Made by a program: the position numbers and the translations under genes. From Diplodia intermedia (lineage: Eukaryota; Ascomycota; Dothideomycetes; Botryosphaeriales; Botryosphaeriaceae), in NCBI GenBank assembly GCA_021495925.1, contig JAKEKT010000051.1, forward strand, positions 1 to 64,000: DNA of 64,000 bases, read 5' to 3'. Under the pieces are notes generated by a model, which saw only the letters and a program-made list of their open reading frames with translations, had not been told where the DNA came from and did no database searches. This document shows positions 46,093 to 57,557 of this stretch, piece after piece. Position 1 is the stretch's first letter. The number at the start of each line of letters is the position of its first letter.

Positions 46093-48048
46093 GATGCCGC
46101 CGATGTGCGTTTCTGGTCCGCGCAACAGGTTGCAGCGTGGATGGCGAGCATGGGCTTCGAAGAGGCCATCCTCGAGAAGTTCGAGAAGCACGACATCACT
46201 GGCGCTGTGCTTCTCGACATGCAGTTCGAGGACCTCAAGGAGCTGGAGATTTCCTCATTCGGCAAGAGGCATCAGTTGTGGAACCACATCGACGCGCTCA
46301 GGGGCAACGACGGCCGAGCCAGCCCCGTCCCCACCCCCTTCCAAGATATCAGCCGCCCACCGACCGGCCTCCACGCCTCGCGCAGCACCCGTGAGCCCTC
46401 GCGCACCCGCACCAAGTCGCGCACCCGTGAGCGCTCAAAGTCGCGCCACCAGCGCGGCGACTGCGACGATGTCAACGACGGCGCCATGTCGCCGGGCGGC
46501 CACCGCAAAAGGCGAGGCCGCAGGCACAGGCATGGCGACGACATCATCACTCCCGCTGAGTCGGTGTCCATCGTAGCCATCGAACAGTTGCTGCCAAAAC
46601 CCCACAGGTGTGCCAAGGGCGAGCGCTGTCACAAGTGGCGGAAACAGCAGCGTCTATACCAGCGACTGCAGCACGAGCATGGCTTCCCCATCTCGCCGGA
46701 AAAGGGCGGCCACATCTTCATGGCAGGAGACCCGGGAAATGCTGCCGCTGCTAACAAGGTCGTCGAGAATGTGTACCGCCCGACTTCGGATGCGCTGCCC
46801 TCGGTCGTCGCCTCGTCTGATCTTCTCGGGCCTGGGCAGATGCCTGACTTCGTCCAACCCACCGAAGAGTCTCTGCGCAACCTGGAGCTGCGTGATCCCC
46901 AAGAGAATGTCAAGCAGTTCCTAAACCTGCAACATGTGGAACCGCCGCAGACGCAGCAGTCTCCCTTCGAGGAAGAGCGTTCTACCACTCCTCCCTTAGA
47001 AATGTTCCCCCCACTCCAGCCGCCCCAAGACACCCAGCCCGCGCACAACAACCTGAGAAGTCTCCCCAAGCTGCGGATTCCGCGTTCCAATTCCGCACAA
47101 CCCTACTACGCGCCCCAGCAGGTGCATCCGCCAGAGTATGCCACCACCATGTCGCCCTGCCGCGCGTCCAATGCCTCGCCGGGCCTCTACCGCTTCGGCA
47201 CTCCTGCATCTGAGATGGACGTCCCGGTTACGCACGTGAGTCTGGGTCCTGTGTCCCGCGACGCGAGCCAGTCTGTGCCCCCGAGTATGCAGTATCGCGA
47301 TCCCATCCAGCGCACCAGCAACTTGTCACGCGCCGCCGATTGGCAGCGGCCGTCCTTCGCGTTGCCGCCCGTGCACGAGGGCGAGGTGTTCAGTCCTTCC
47401 TCCGACCCGGAGTACTCGGCGACGACTTTGCAAGGCAGTGCCGATGCGTCTCGCGCGCTGCACGATCGTCAGCGGGCGAAGCACTCTGCAGCGTCGTCCT
47501 CTGCATCGGACGACTTGAAGCAACACTTGCTGGCACGTTACGAGGCGCAGCACGCTCACGCGCACCCTCAATACGCGGGCGTCAACCACCATGGTTGGAT
47601 GAAGAAGCGCCGAACTCGCCTTCTGCGGCACGAGTGGCAGGATCAACACTTCCGTCTGACCGGTACACAACTCGCCATGCATGCCTCCGAGGTGCCTGAG
47701 GCCATGGCGCTTGACACCATTGACGTGCACCAGTACGCCGTCGCATGCAGCTCGCTTGCGTCCAACAAGCTTGCAGCCAAGCTCAGAGGCCTCAAGCTGG
47801 CCAGCAAGAAGGAAGGCGAAGGCAGCGGCCCCCCAGATTCTGCCTTCACTTTCCAGCTTGTGCCGACCGGCCCTCCAGAGGCAGAGAAGCGCGTTGTCAA
47901 GAAGGCGGTCGCCCACGGCAAGACCCACCACTTTGCGGTCAAGTCGCGCGACGAACGCATCGACTGGATGCGTGAGCTGATGCTCGCCAAGGCGCTGAAA
48001 GCTAAGGGCGAGGGTTATGAGGTCGAGGTCAACGGCAACGCCATCTAA
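45416..48048 (+). CDS. SAM and PH domain protein
   Basis: Proposed exons 45416-45418 (ATG only), 45473-45670 and 45727-48048 (introns 54 and 56 nt), 840 aa. The first intron (ATG|GTACGT...CTGACC...TGCAG) is inferred; because it is 54 nt without a stop, an unspliced 858-aa form is also open. Features: acidic N-terminus; tandem AETAFR-AETAFR; a run of 15 Asp at 174-188; a SAM domain at about 194-259 (FWSAQQVAAWMASMGFEEAI, then LKELEISSFGKRHQLWNHID); an Arg/Ser-rich basic stretch; long disordered Pro/Ser/Gln region; and a C-terminal PH domain at about 700-825 (GWMKKRRTRLLRHEWQDQHF to RIDWMRELMLAK). The SAM-PH pairing recalls yeast Boi1/Boi2, which link Cdc42 signalling to polarised exocytosis, but the SH3 domain is absent, so orthology is uncertain. 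Confidence 0.88.
46045..46089 (+). repeat. GAC trinucleotide run encoding 15 Asp
   Basis: Fifteen consecutive GAC codons immediately 5' of the SAM domain coding region. A length-variable microsatellite candidate inside a coding exon. Confidence 0.9.
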
Positions 48049-51000
48049 GCGCCCGCCACTGTCTCATCCATAAGCGCCACTTTGTCCCCACCGTCGCTTT
48101 CTCCGGACCTATCGTCTCGTTCTTGTGTTGCTCCCCACTCGGTTTTTCTCAGTCGCTCTATTTTCGTGCTCTCTGTGTCGGCTAATCTCGCGCTTTTTTC
48201 TCAACACCCTTTCTCTTTTCTTATTTCCTTTACCTGTGTTTTCAAGCAGATTTGTCTCTGCTGGTCGGCTATATACCCTTTACGCGTTCTGTTTGGCTTT
48301 CACACAGTTCGATGAGTGCCACGACCCGTTACGACTCTCTTCACGCCCAACAAAGACCGGAATTTCGATCTCGGGATCTCCTTTAGTGCTTTTTCAGTGA
48401 TGACATGTCCCTTTCCCTCGTCCACCTCCGCTTCTGTACATGCACATCCCCCTCGCCAATTGTTTTTATTTTTCTTTTTGGCTAAGACTGGCCTTATACT
48501 TTCGTCGTTTGTTAGATAAAATCAAGGAGAAGGTGAGGCAATCGTGAGGACATCGATGATTTCTCCGCTGCACTGGCGAGCATTTTGTAGGTAGTACATT
48601 GGGCGGTACTTAGCGCAGGTAGCTGGGGGAAATAAATGGAAGCAAACTATAAAATCAGGCATACACCGTTTTCGCACAGGTCCTACGTAGTGTTGATTTT
48701 CACCCGGCCGCGCGCGGGTGCTGTTGAATCGGGGACATTAGAGCCATTGCGTTAAAGACAGTACAATAGCAGGGACATGCGTGCCCTTGAGAAGGCCCGA
48801 TGTTTGGCTGGTATTAACGAGTCACTTCCCAAGGTGGACACAGAATGGCACCAAATTCCCCCGGGCGGTTGATGTCTTAAGGCTGTTGAAATTTGTGCAG
48901 GGGCAGTGGCGGTCCTGTCTGGCCTCACTAATTGGCTGGGCCTTCTAGGTTGTGGCTTGATGGTTGAGCAGTGATCAGCACTTTGACCTGTCTCTCCAGC
49001 GCGTATATTGGTGTATTTGTCATGCTGTTCGCAACCGAGGAGCAACCGCGCCCATTACGTCCGGAGGGAGGGGGCCTTGTCTCTGGAATTCATCCACCAT
49101 GCAGGGTCTAGATACTCGTTCGGGGCTTCCGTTTCCCCACTGCCAAGGGCTACAGCCCGGGATTCGAGAGAGTAGAGGTGACCAGGTAACCATGACCCGA
49201 CCCACGATGGCTCAGTAATAAAAGTTACGGCTTTAGGTGAGACTGACCAAACAGTAGCCTTCCCTCGAGCGTGGTCGCTCCTATCCAAAGGGGGCCGCGC
49301 ATCTTTGGCAACCGTGAGTGTTGAATCAGCCGAACCAACTGCAGGCGCCCCACCTTCGCTTCCCTGTTGCCAGGGTTTCGGGCGCTCCGATCCGAGATTC
49401 ACCATCCTTGCGCCCGATTTCTTCACCATGTTGGGTGGGGTTGCTGCTGCCCGGGCTTCATGGTCGAGCTGGGCTTAGAGCAATTAGAATAAGCGTACAG
49501 AGTGGCGGATGCCCGGGAAGGATGAAAGTGGAGACATTGCGCAACCCCTGCCGCCAAGTTTGATAGCGGAGCTGGCGGTAGATGCGGCAGAGGCTACTGT
49601 GTACAAGGGGTGGAGATGTTGGTCGGACAGGGTTCACCTCGTCGCTTGATCACTCCGTGTTGTGATTCAGGGACTCGTTCTGAAAAACTCCTGATGTTTA
49701 TGTTAAATTCCTCCACTTCGACAGAAGCACTGCTCGACCGTGTAGATGGAAGTCTGATACGCGACCTGTCCCTTGTGTCAACGCTACGCTATAGATGGTG
49801 TCGTAATTCGATGCTATTCCACAGCACATCACCCTCTACCGTAACCACCGTTACTACTGCCTGCAACAAACAGTAAATCAAACATTGCATCTCGGCCCGG
49901 GTTCCCGATGTATCATCGCGTCAATGGACGAATCATGCTGTGCATGGACCTAAGAGCCGCGCCGTTTCTGTCCATGCTGTCTAAAGCCGTCTAACTCCAC
50001 AGTTGCGAGCCAAACAGTACAAGTTGCCAAGCCTGCCGAACTGACCAGACAACTCCAAATCAAATTGGGCCGCTGAAGTCGGTATTCGGATGCCGATATC
50101 TGCTCCGTCTGCCCGCAGAGGAGCCTAATGTTCTTTGCCGGGCACGAAAGAAAAGGAGTATGCAACCCGCTACCACCGTATACTCGGTAGCCGACATACG
50201 CCGGTTGAGAATGCAGGCGATACAATCTCCTCTGGTTTCGCCGTTTGTCGGGTCCCAACAGCCATGCTTTTAAATCGCAAATCAGGCCGAGCACAAACAC
50301 GCAAACTACCCAGCAATTCCAATCACCGAGCAGACAATTCCTGCTCCTGTTCGTCTGATGATATCTTTGTGGATTGCTGTTGATGCTCTCCGTAGAATCC
50401 CACTACGCGTACGGATTGGGGATTCGAAGCACCCATGTTTCCCGATAAATCCCTTCGAACCGACCCTAGGTAAGAATCGGATCTCGGACAATTCGATTTC
50501 TATCAGGTGGGCTATAGCGACGAGGAGGTTTAGATAAGGAAGACATCGCCTGGAGGTCGCCCGTCGTCAGAGATGGATTTGAATTCTATTTTCGGGATGC
50601 ATACGTCCAGATGTTCTCTCCAACTACCCGCGTGAGAGGGCTTAGGAAACGTGCATGCAAGTTGGGGCATTGAATTCTACTGCCCACGTAGAGCGACTTA
50701 TATTTTCTGCAATTGATTGTGCCATGTAGTAGAGTCAGAGCGGCGGAGAAGAGAGGTTCTCAGCGGGAGTCGCGATTGAATGGGGCCACATACCTACCTG
50801 TTCTAGTGCCAGTGGCGGCAATATTGTGCGAGTGAGCAAGTACTTTATGGAGACTCGGGAAAGTAACCTGTATTAACCAGGAAGGCTAGAAGTACATGTG
50901 ATGAGGCAGTGTGAGGTGCGTTTGACGAAATGCTAAGTTGACGTATGCGCGTGCGGAAAGACAGCAATGTCATGGGAGAAAGAGGGTAAGCTGGAATGGC

Positions 51001-51226
51001 AAGCGCGAGTGGTAGGGTCGCTCTTTCCCGTTGCAAGGTTTGGAAGTGCCTGCGGATGCGAACCTTCCGGCTTCTGGCTCACGGCGTCACCTCCATCCAC
51101 CGTCGACGGTTGTTGCACGGCGCATTTGAAGTGCGTCATCCACCAGCCCGACATTGAGGTGTTGCACTGCGCGCCCATTCCACCACCACCGTCGGCCACA
51201 ACGAGACCCAAGCTAAGCCCGTCAAG
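48049..51226. other. 3.2-kb gene-free spacer
   Basis: Between the SAM/PH stop and the AT-hook-like gene. The first 500 bp are T/C-rich 3' flank. The rest is mixed composition with frequent stops on both strands; the longest frames (about 125 codons) lack motifs. Short TAGGTAG/CTACGTAG elements occur near 48590 and 48684. No tRNA-like cloverleaf recognised by eye. Confidence 0.5.
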
Positions 51227-52076
51227 ATGAGTAAGACACCCCCTGTCCGTCGATGCTGTGGCACCATTGATACGTACTGCCAGAGCTGCGCGGCCTCGAC
51301 AAGATCGACTACAGAGGTGAGTCCACACGACTTGGATGGCTTGGCCTCGGCTGATCAGGTGCAACCAGAGACGCGCCGCAACAAGGAACGCGGTGCGTTG
51401 ACTGCGCCCAAGGTCGGCAACTCTACCGCGGCTGGCCAAAGGCGCACCGCCAGTGGCCGTGTCACCAGGGCCGTTTTTGCTACCCCCAAGCGCTGCGCTG
51501 GTCGTCCACCAAAGAGCCCGGCCAAGCTGAGTCCAGGCCGCCCGCGCAAGCAACGTGCAGAGCCTACACCCGTCATTCCGAAGAAAAGCTCGCGTCGTTC
51601 CACGAGGCGCGAGTATCAGCCCGCTTCGCCCATTGTGAAGATAGTCAAGCAAACGCCCGCTTTGGCCCCCGAACATGGCAGCGACGCCGAGCACCACGCT
51701 GTTCTCATGCACAAGTTCTGTGAGCATTCCCGATTGGAGTCGCGGTAGCGGATGGACACTGATGGCATGTCAAGTCAGAGCGCACGGAAACGAGGTGGCC
51801 AACAGTCCGAAGAAGAAGCAGCGCAAGGCATTGGGCAAGTTGGTAAACAATCTCTCGCCGCAGTCTCTATTCTCGACAACCGCCTAACACAACATACAGT
51901 GGCGCGAGTCTCCCCTGAACCCCAAGAACGCCCGCATCCAACAGGAATCTGAGTCGGCCAACGGTGCTCCGAGGAATGGCGACGATGACAGAGACTTGGA
52001 CGAGGAGGCTGGGGAGGGAAGCGCTGGCGACGACGCAAAGATTGACGACGAGGACGACGAGCATGGCACGGTGTGA
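51227..52076 (+). CDS. Basic AT-hook-like protein
   Basis: Proposed exons 51227-51719, 51775-51842 and 51900-52076 (introns 55 and 57 nt, the second with a CTAAC branch site), 245 aa. The middle is strongly basic and holds two AT-hook-like cores, AGRPPKSP and PGRPRKQR, then KKSSRRSTRRE. The spliced second exon gives ANSPKKKQRKALGKL, and the last exon WRESPLNPKNARIQQE followed by an acidic Asp/Glu tail. A basic DNA-binding part plus acidic tail suggests a small chromatin-associated protein. Not recognised as a named family. The exon joins are inferred from splice signals and frame; a stretch at 51316-51357 is bounded by GTGAGT and CAG but at 42 nt is probably too short to be an intron. Confidence 0.55.
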
Positions 52077-53275
52077 AGCTGCGTGGGTTGCTCTGGGTGG
52101 ATGCTCAAGCCCCGGCACCGAACCGAGCATGGGGTACGACCTGGCAATCGGACGGGGGCTTTTTTTTTTTTTTTTGGCGTGTCAGACTAGCTGCGTGCAT
52201 AGGGAAACAAGGTAGCGAGTCCATCTTCGGCAGCGTGCATATGCAAGGCAAGCGCTCCGGACCTTGGGAGCCACGCCAACGCACGACGCTACATAGCGCG
52301 TTGCGAGCACCATGCCAAAGACATATCAGACAATTCAATCGGTATGTCTCCCATCATCGACGCTCTCAACCCATCGCCATCAGTTAAGACGACCCGACGA
52401 GAAGAAAGCTTCCTATCCAGGATTGTTGTTCTCCAGAGCCACGCTGCCGCGAAGGCAACTGGCAACACGCCCGCTGTGGAGGAGTAAAAGCGGTGGTCGT
52501 GGCTGGCTCTGTTGGTTTTTGATCGGAGGAGAGAAAGAGGATGCAAGGCCGGCGGGCGTTTTATGTGTGCGCGGCCCGGGCCGTCAATTGATCCGCCGCC
52601 TGGCGCTTGAGCATGTCATCGATATGTCCGCCACTGCAACATGCGCAGATCCCGGGCCACGGTCTGCTGACACCGCGCTCGTGCCGGCAGTGCGTGCAAG
52701 TGTCGCGACGCCGGCTAGACGTGGCCGAGTCGCCACCACGCGAGCGTTGACGACGGATGCGGCAATCGGCAATCGGCATCCGCCCCTGCTCCCCCAGCTC
52801 TCCTGCTTAGCCCTCCCAGCCAGCGGCGGATGGTGCTCGCGACGCCCGTCCGGCCTGCAGTGCTCGAGACGGGCTCGGGCTGCGCTGACGGCGGGTCTCC
52901 CGTCGTGTGGAGAAGCGCGGCCGTGACGCCTGCTGCGAGCGGCTCTGCCATCTCCGGCCGCTGAGCTCCGCCGCTGATTGGCCGGCCCTGCTGCAACGGA
53001 GTCGGACTCGATTCCGACACTGCCCACCCATCAATCAATCACCCTGCAGTCGCATTGTGAACGACTGCTCTGCTCGCTGCTCTTGCTCGCGCTCCTCCTG
53101 CGCGAGCCCCTCCTCCGCTGCTCCTCGTGCGCGCGCTGCCCTCGAGGCACTCCCGCCCATTGGCTCCGCCTCCGCCTTTGCCGTCGTCTCCACCTCCGCC
53201 TCTCCGCTTCGCGACCACAGCGTGCTTCCGCGAGGGCGCCGCTCCCACCACGCTTTTCAATGTCATTGCGCCGCC
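52077..53275. other. Tandem spacer upstream of second Zn2Cys6 gene
   Basis: About 1.2 kb with a 17-base T-run at 52161-52177 (likely 3' region of the preceding gene). The rest is GC-rich with overlapping Arg/Ala frames and no motif. Likely promoter and leader of the gene starting at 53276. Confidence 0.45.
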
Positions 53276-53353
53276 ATGAGCAGACCAATTCTCCCCTTTC
53301 CGCCGCTGCACCGAGGCAGCCAACAGCCGTTCCGCCTGTCTCCTCCTGAGCCT

Positions 53354-53385
<32 letters not shown>

Positions 53386-56300
53386 CAGCAAGCCGACGTA
53401 CGCGAAGAGGGGCCGTATCACCATAGTCGCCTGCCTACCATGCCGGAGACGGAAAACTAAGGTTTGTCTCCGGCTGTCCTTTCTGCCTGCCGTGAGCTGA
53501 CAGCTACGTCCCGGCCAGTGTGACGGCAAGCGGCCTGCCTGCACGCAGTGTCGTGGTCGAGATGGCCAGTGCCAGTACGACATGACCGACGAGCAGCGCC
53601 GGCTGACTTATCTCCGCGAAAATGTCGAGCACCTCGAGCGCGAGAAGAGCGAGCTGGAGTCGCTGTTGCTGACGTTGCAGCGCGCCAGCGAGACCGACGT
53701 CACAGAAGTGATGCGAGAATTACGTATGAGCAACGACCTCCACACCATTGCACGCGACGTCCACGCCGGTCGCTTGCTCTCGAAGGCCCGGGCGGCGTCA
53801 CCCCCGCAGGACGGCTGCAGAAATGCTTGTGAGCACGACGCCCGCCCCACCTTGAGCGCGGACTGGCTTGGAACATCTGCTGAGGCTTGACGTGCTCTCT
53901 AGATTCGAACGTCCCGTCTGCCCTACGCCCTTCATCGCAGCTCGAACAATACCAGAGCCTAGTCCGCGTCATTTCTTCGGCCCAGCCTTTGGAGCTCGGC
54001 GAAATAGTGCGCCGCCTCCGCGCTGGCCACGAGCCCGCCTCGATTCTGGCCTCTGTCGGCTCCGACGCCCTTCTTCAAACCCTACCCTGGGAGCTGGAGG
54101 GCACTCCGGGCATGGAGACCGAGTTTTCTGGCCGAGAACAGTTCGGGCTCGTCAAGGGAGCGGGCACCAGCGGCCCGCAAGGCGGCCGGGCTTCTGTAGA
54201 TGCGCTAAGCTCGCCGGTCAATCACTGGACCACCGTGACCCAGGACCATGATTGGATCGAACATCTGCTCTCCCTTTACTTCTCCTGGCAGCATCAGTTC
54301 TTCCAGAACTTCCCAGAACAGCTTTTCAGAGCTGACATGGCCTCGGGGCGGACCAACTACTGCTCCGAGCTGCTTGTAAATGCTTTGTGTGCCGCAGGCT
54401 GCCTTTTCTCCAGCAGTCGACGAGCCAGACGTGACCAAAATGATCCTGGCACGGCTGGCTTGGACTTTTATGAGGAGGCACTTAGGCTGTCCAACGAGGA
54501 ACAGGCGTCGACGCTGACAACGACCGCTGCCCTATCAATTCTGTGCCACATTGAGGGCAACTTCACCCATCTTAGTGCACAGTGGCAATACAGCGGTCGC
54601 AGCTCGCGGATGGCCCTTGATCTGAACCTTCATTTGCGCAGTGGCACACTCTCCAAAGATCAGCAGAGCGTCGAGCTCATCGAGGACGACGCCCGCGCTC
54701 ATGTCTTCTGGGGTTGCTTCATCACAGATCAGTATGTCTTCCATCCTTTGTCCTTCGACTCTTGCTTGCTTTTGACTTTGTAGCTACTCGCGTTTGATTA
54801 TTCAACATTGTTCTACTTATATCTAGCCGTCACGGATCTGTCCACCCACTTACGATGTAGCCAGGGTCACCAGTTTTACACTTGGACGTATACCTTTGAT
54901 ACCAAACAACGCCATTACAGCAGACATTCCACCGGTAGACTCTGCTAAAGACGAAACTGAGTGGACCGCGCAAGGCCAAGAGAGCCAGCTAAGGAGGAGT
55001 CTTGGGTCAACTACTTTTCGACAGGTTATCAGCCTTTCCAAGATAGTCAACTCCACCCTCCAAATGTTCTTCGCTCCTTCAAGAACAATAAGCGGAAGCC
55101 TGTTGTTAGAGGAATACAACAAATATACTCAGTGGTTTGCCAAGCTGCCTGCCATGGTACAGTCTATGGAAAATGCGCCACCGCACGTCATAAGCTTGCA
55201 GTAAGTCTTGTAAAGCGCCTACGTACCTTGTCTACCCCAATACCTCCGAGCGCAGCCATCGAAAGAGCAACGGCGAGACAATTCCAGAGACACCCCACGT
55301 ATCATCGCTTGCAAGATTATGGAACACCTTTCAAATAGAGGACTGCCATTCCGTCCAGCAATTGCGACGAGGCCTTTGACCAAGTTGAAGGATGGTCTCG
55401 GAATGCTCTTGGGTCAAGCAGAGTCGCCTCGTGGAGTTCTTCGCCTCGTAAAAATGCTGATCGGTGCGATGGGTGAATCTTATCCGCGTTTCTGTTTACA
55501 CAACAAAGCCAAACATTCGAAAGGTAGTTAACACCATGTTCAGGATGTATTACCACGCCGCGATCCTTCTCCTCTTCCGCCCGTTCCTGAAGGCCAGATT
55601 CACCGAATCCAACCTATCGCCACGAGAAGTGTGCAGACAATCGGCCAATACAATCTCATACCTCTTTGAACGACACCGGCAACTCTACGGCCTGGAAGGC
55701 ATTTTCACCTTCCAACTCCACTGCCTGCTGACCGCATGCACCATCCACATCATCAAGTTGCCTTCCATATCTGCAACAAGCCATCTAGCGGCGGCATGCA
55801 ATAGCTTCCAGGATCTACTCAAGTATAATCAATGGGCAACCGGAAGTCTCGACATCATCCGAAGCCTCGTCCAAAAATGGAAGATAGTCCTTCCTCTAGA
55901 AGTAGAGCACGCTCTATACCGCGACCAAAACATACCACCGGCTCTATCCGAAGGCACATCCGCCGAAACCAACAATCTTTCAGATGTGGATTTCAACACA
56001 GAAAGCGGTGGCAACCTCATCGACCGCGGCCGCACCCCGACATTCAATCTATCCGGGTGCCTTCCAGAAAAACGCGAGGCGCGCTTCCCTAGTCCACCAC
56101 CCGCATCACAGGTACTACCAAAACGCCAACGACTTGTGGCGCCACACTTCTACGATTGCGAGAATTCCACGCATAGCCCAACGGAAAACACCTTCAGCAG
56201 CAGTCAGCAGCCGCTACCCACCACAGGCACAGTCACAACAACGACGACGACGACGACGACGACAACAGCGACGGAGGCGTCGACGTCGACGGCCACTTCC

Positions 56301-56552
56301 ACCTCAACCACGACCCACCAACAAATGATGATGCGATACCTTTTTGCGCCTTTTCCACATCAGCCGGCTCCATTGATGGGACCTGTGCACACTAGCACCA
56401 GCCACAACGGCTGGGAAGACAAGGAAGGTATGGAGGGAGGAGACACTTGGAGCTCAGAGCTGCACAGAGTAAGTCAGGGCTTCGACGGGTTGAATTTTGT
56501 GGCAGACGACGGATTCGATCCGTTCATGGGCTATCAAGGGGACCGATTCTAA
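53276..56552 (+). CDS. Zn2Cys6 transcription factor (Fungal_trans, NirA-like layout)
   Basis: Five exons: 53276-53461, 53519-53828, 53903-54731, 54865-55200, 55544-56552; introns 57, 74, 133 and 343 nt; 889 aa. A polyproline run (29-37) precedes the zinc cluster, with cysteines at 53, 56, 63, 70, 73 and 80; the first intron falls inside it, just before Cys63. A leucine/glutamate coiled coil follows (RENVEHLEREKSELESLL), then a Fungal_trans middle homology region (DWIEHLLSLYFSWQHQFFQN, FWGCFITDQVTSFTLGR, MYYHAAILLLFRPFL). The C-terminus is Ser/Pro/Thr-rich with a polythreonine run. The layout resembles nitrate regulator NirA-type proteins, but no nitrate-assimilation gene is adjacent, so I do not assign the role. 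The third and fourth introns are long for this genome; the 133-nt join was chosen because it restores the usual spacing between the Asp and Leu-Gly-Arg of the family motif. Confidence 0.85.
56236..56270 (+). repeat. ACG/ACA run encoding polythreonine
   Basis: About eleven consecutive Thr codons, mostly ACG, in the last exon of the second Zn2Cys6 gene, followed by a further Thr/Ser/Ala-rich stretch. Confidence 0.8.
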
Positions 56553-57557
56553 AAACCGAGTCGACAGATATAGAGACTCGGTCGGGAGCGTGGAAGGGTT
56601 AAATCAAATGTGAACGTGCCTTGTTGTGCTATTTTTCTTGTGGATTCTTTCCTGTGACGTTTTTCTCTTCTCCATTTCGTGTGAAGGGCTACTTTCGATC
56701 TACGGTTCGACCTGGCTTTGATGCACTCGAATATGTTTGTTCGATCGAATTCAATCGTTATCGTCGTCGTCCGGGCCGCAACCCTCACCATCATTGATGC
56801 ACAACAGCAATGAAACCAATGTGAAGGAAGATGTGTACCTATGTATTATTGCCAAACCCCATCCCGTTTGGCTTGTGAGGTTTGATGTAGTTCCCACTCA
56901 CCCATCGGATTTTCTTAGCATTCGCAGTGACTCGAGAAGCTTGGTACATACATTTACTAATTCATTTGCTTTGTTTACTTTCACGGGTGCTGTCCAGGTT
57001 AAGGAAGAGAAACAAGATTAGGATATCGAATTCCCATCTGCTTGCGAAGTCGGCTCAGCTCGTTGATCGTCGGTGATTGTTGGTCTAGACAGGAGCGGAC
57101 TGGCTTGATGAGGCCATGCTCTTCTGTTCTGCTTGGCACTGATCTCACAAGGGAGAAGCTTAAGATCCACCGATTCATCTTATTTAACGGCTGTCAGGCT
57201 CTCAATCTACCTGCGCTCCTATAACGAGCACCACCGGGTAAAAGAAATGCATTTCACTGTAGGGCAGTGCCAAAACCACTTTGGCAGAATTCGATTGTAA
57301 TCTGGCCGATGCAAATTTGCTGCACGTACTATGACATCACACCCTTTGCTTTGAACCCAGGATCTCTTTGCAAATGGATTTGGGAGACTCTAGTACCGGC
57401 CGCGGACTCACTAAACCGGATGGTTGTACGCATGTCCTGAAACGCCGATCGATGCCTCTTTCCCAGCAAGCATTGTTCATATTCGTCAACAGCCGCCACC
57501 GCTTGCAGTAGCAGTGCGAACCACCCGTCAACCATCAGTCCGAGAGAATCAAGCACT
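56553..57557. other. Convergent spacer, no gene seen
   Basis: About 1 kb of AT-richer sequence between the stops of the second Zn2Cys6 gene and PRE1. Short open frames only, no motifs. Confidence 0.55.

Noticed and set aside
54732..54860. An 8-nt microexon (54784-54791) between two introns of 52 and 69 nt in the second Zn2Cys6 gene
   Set aside because: It keeps the frame, but one 133-nt intron gives the usual residue spacing between the Asp and Leu-Gly-Arg of the family motif with fewer assumptions.
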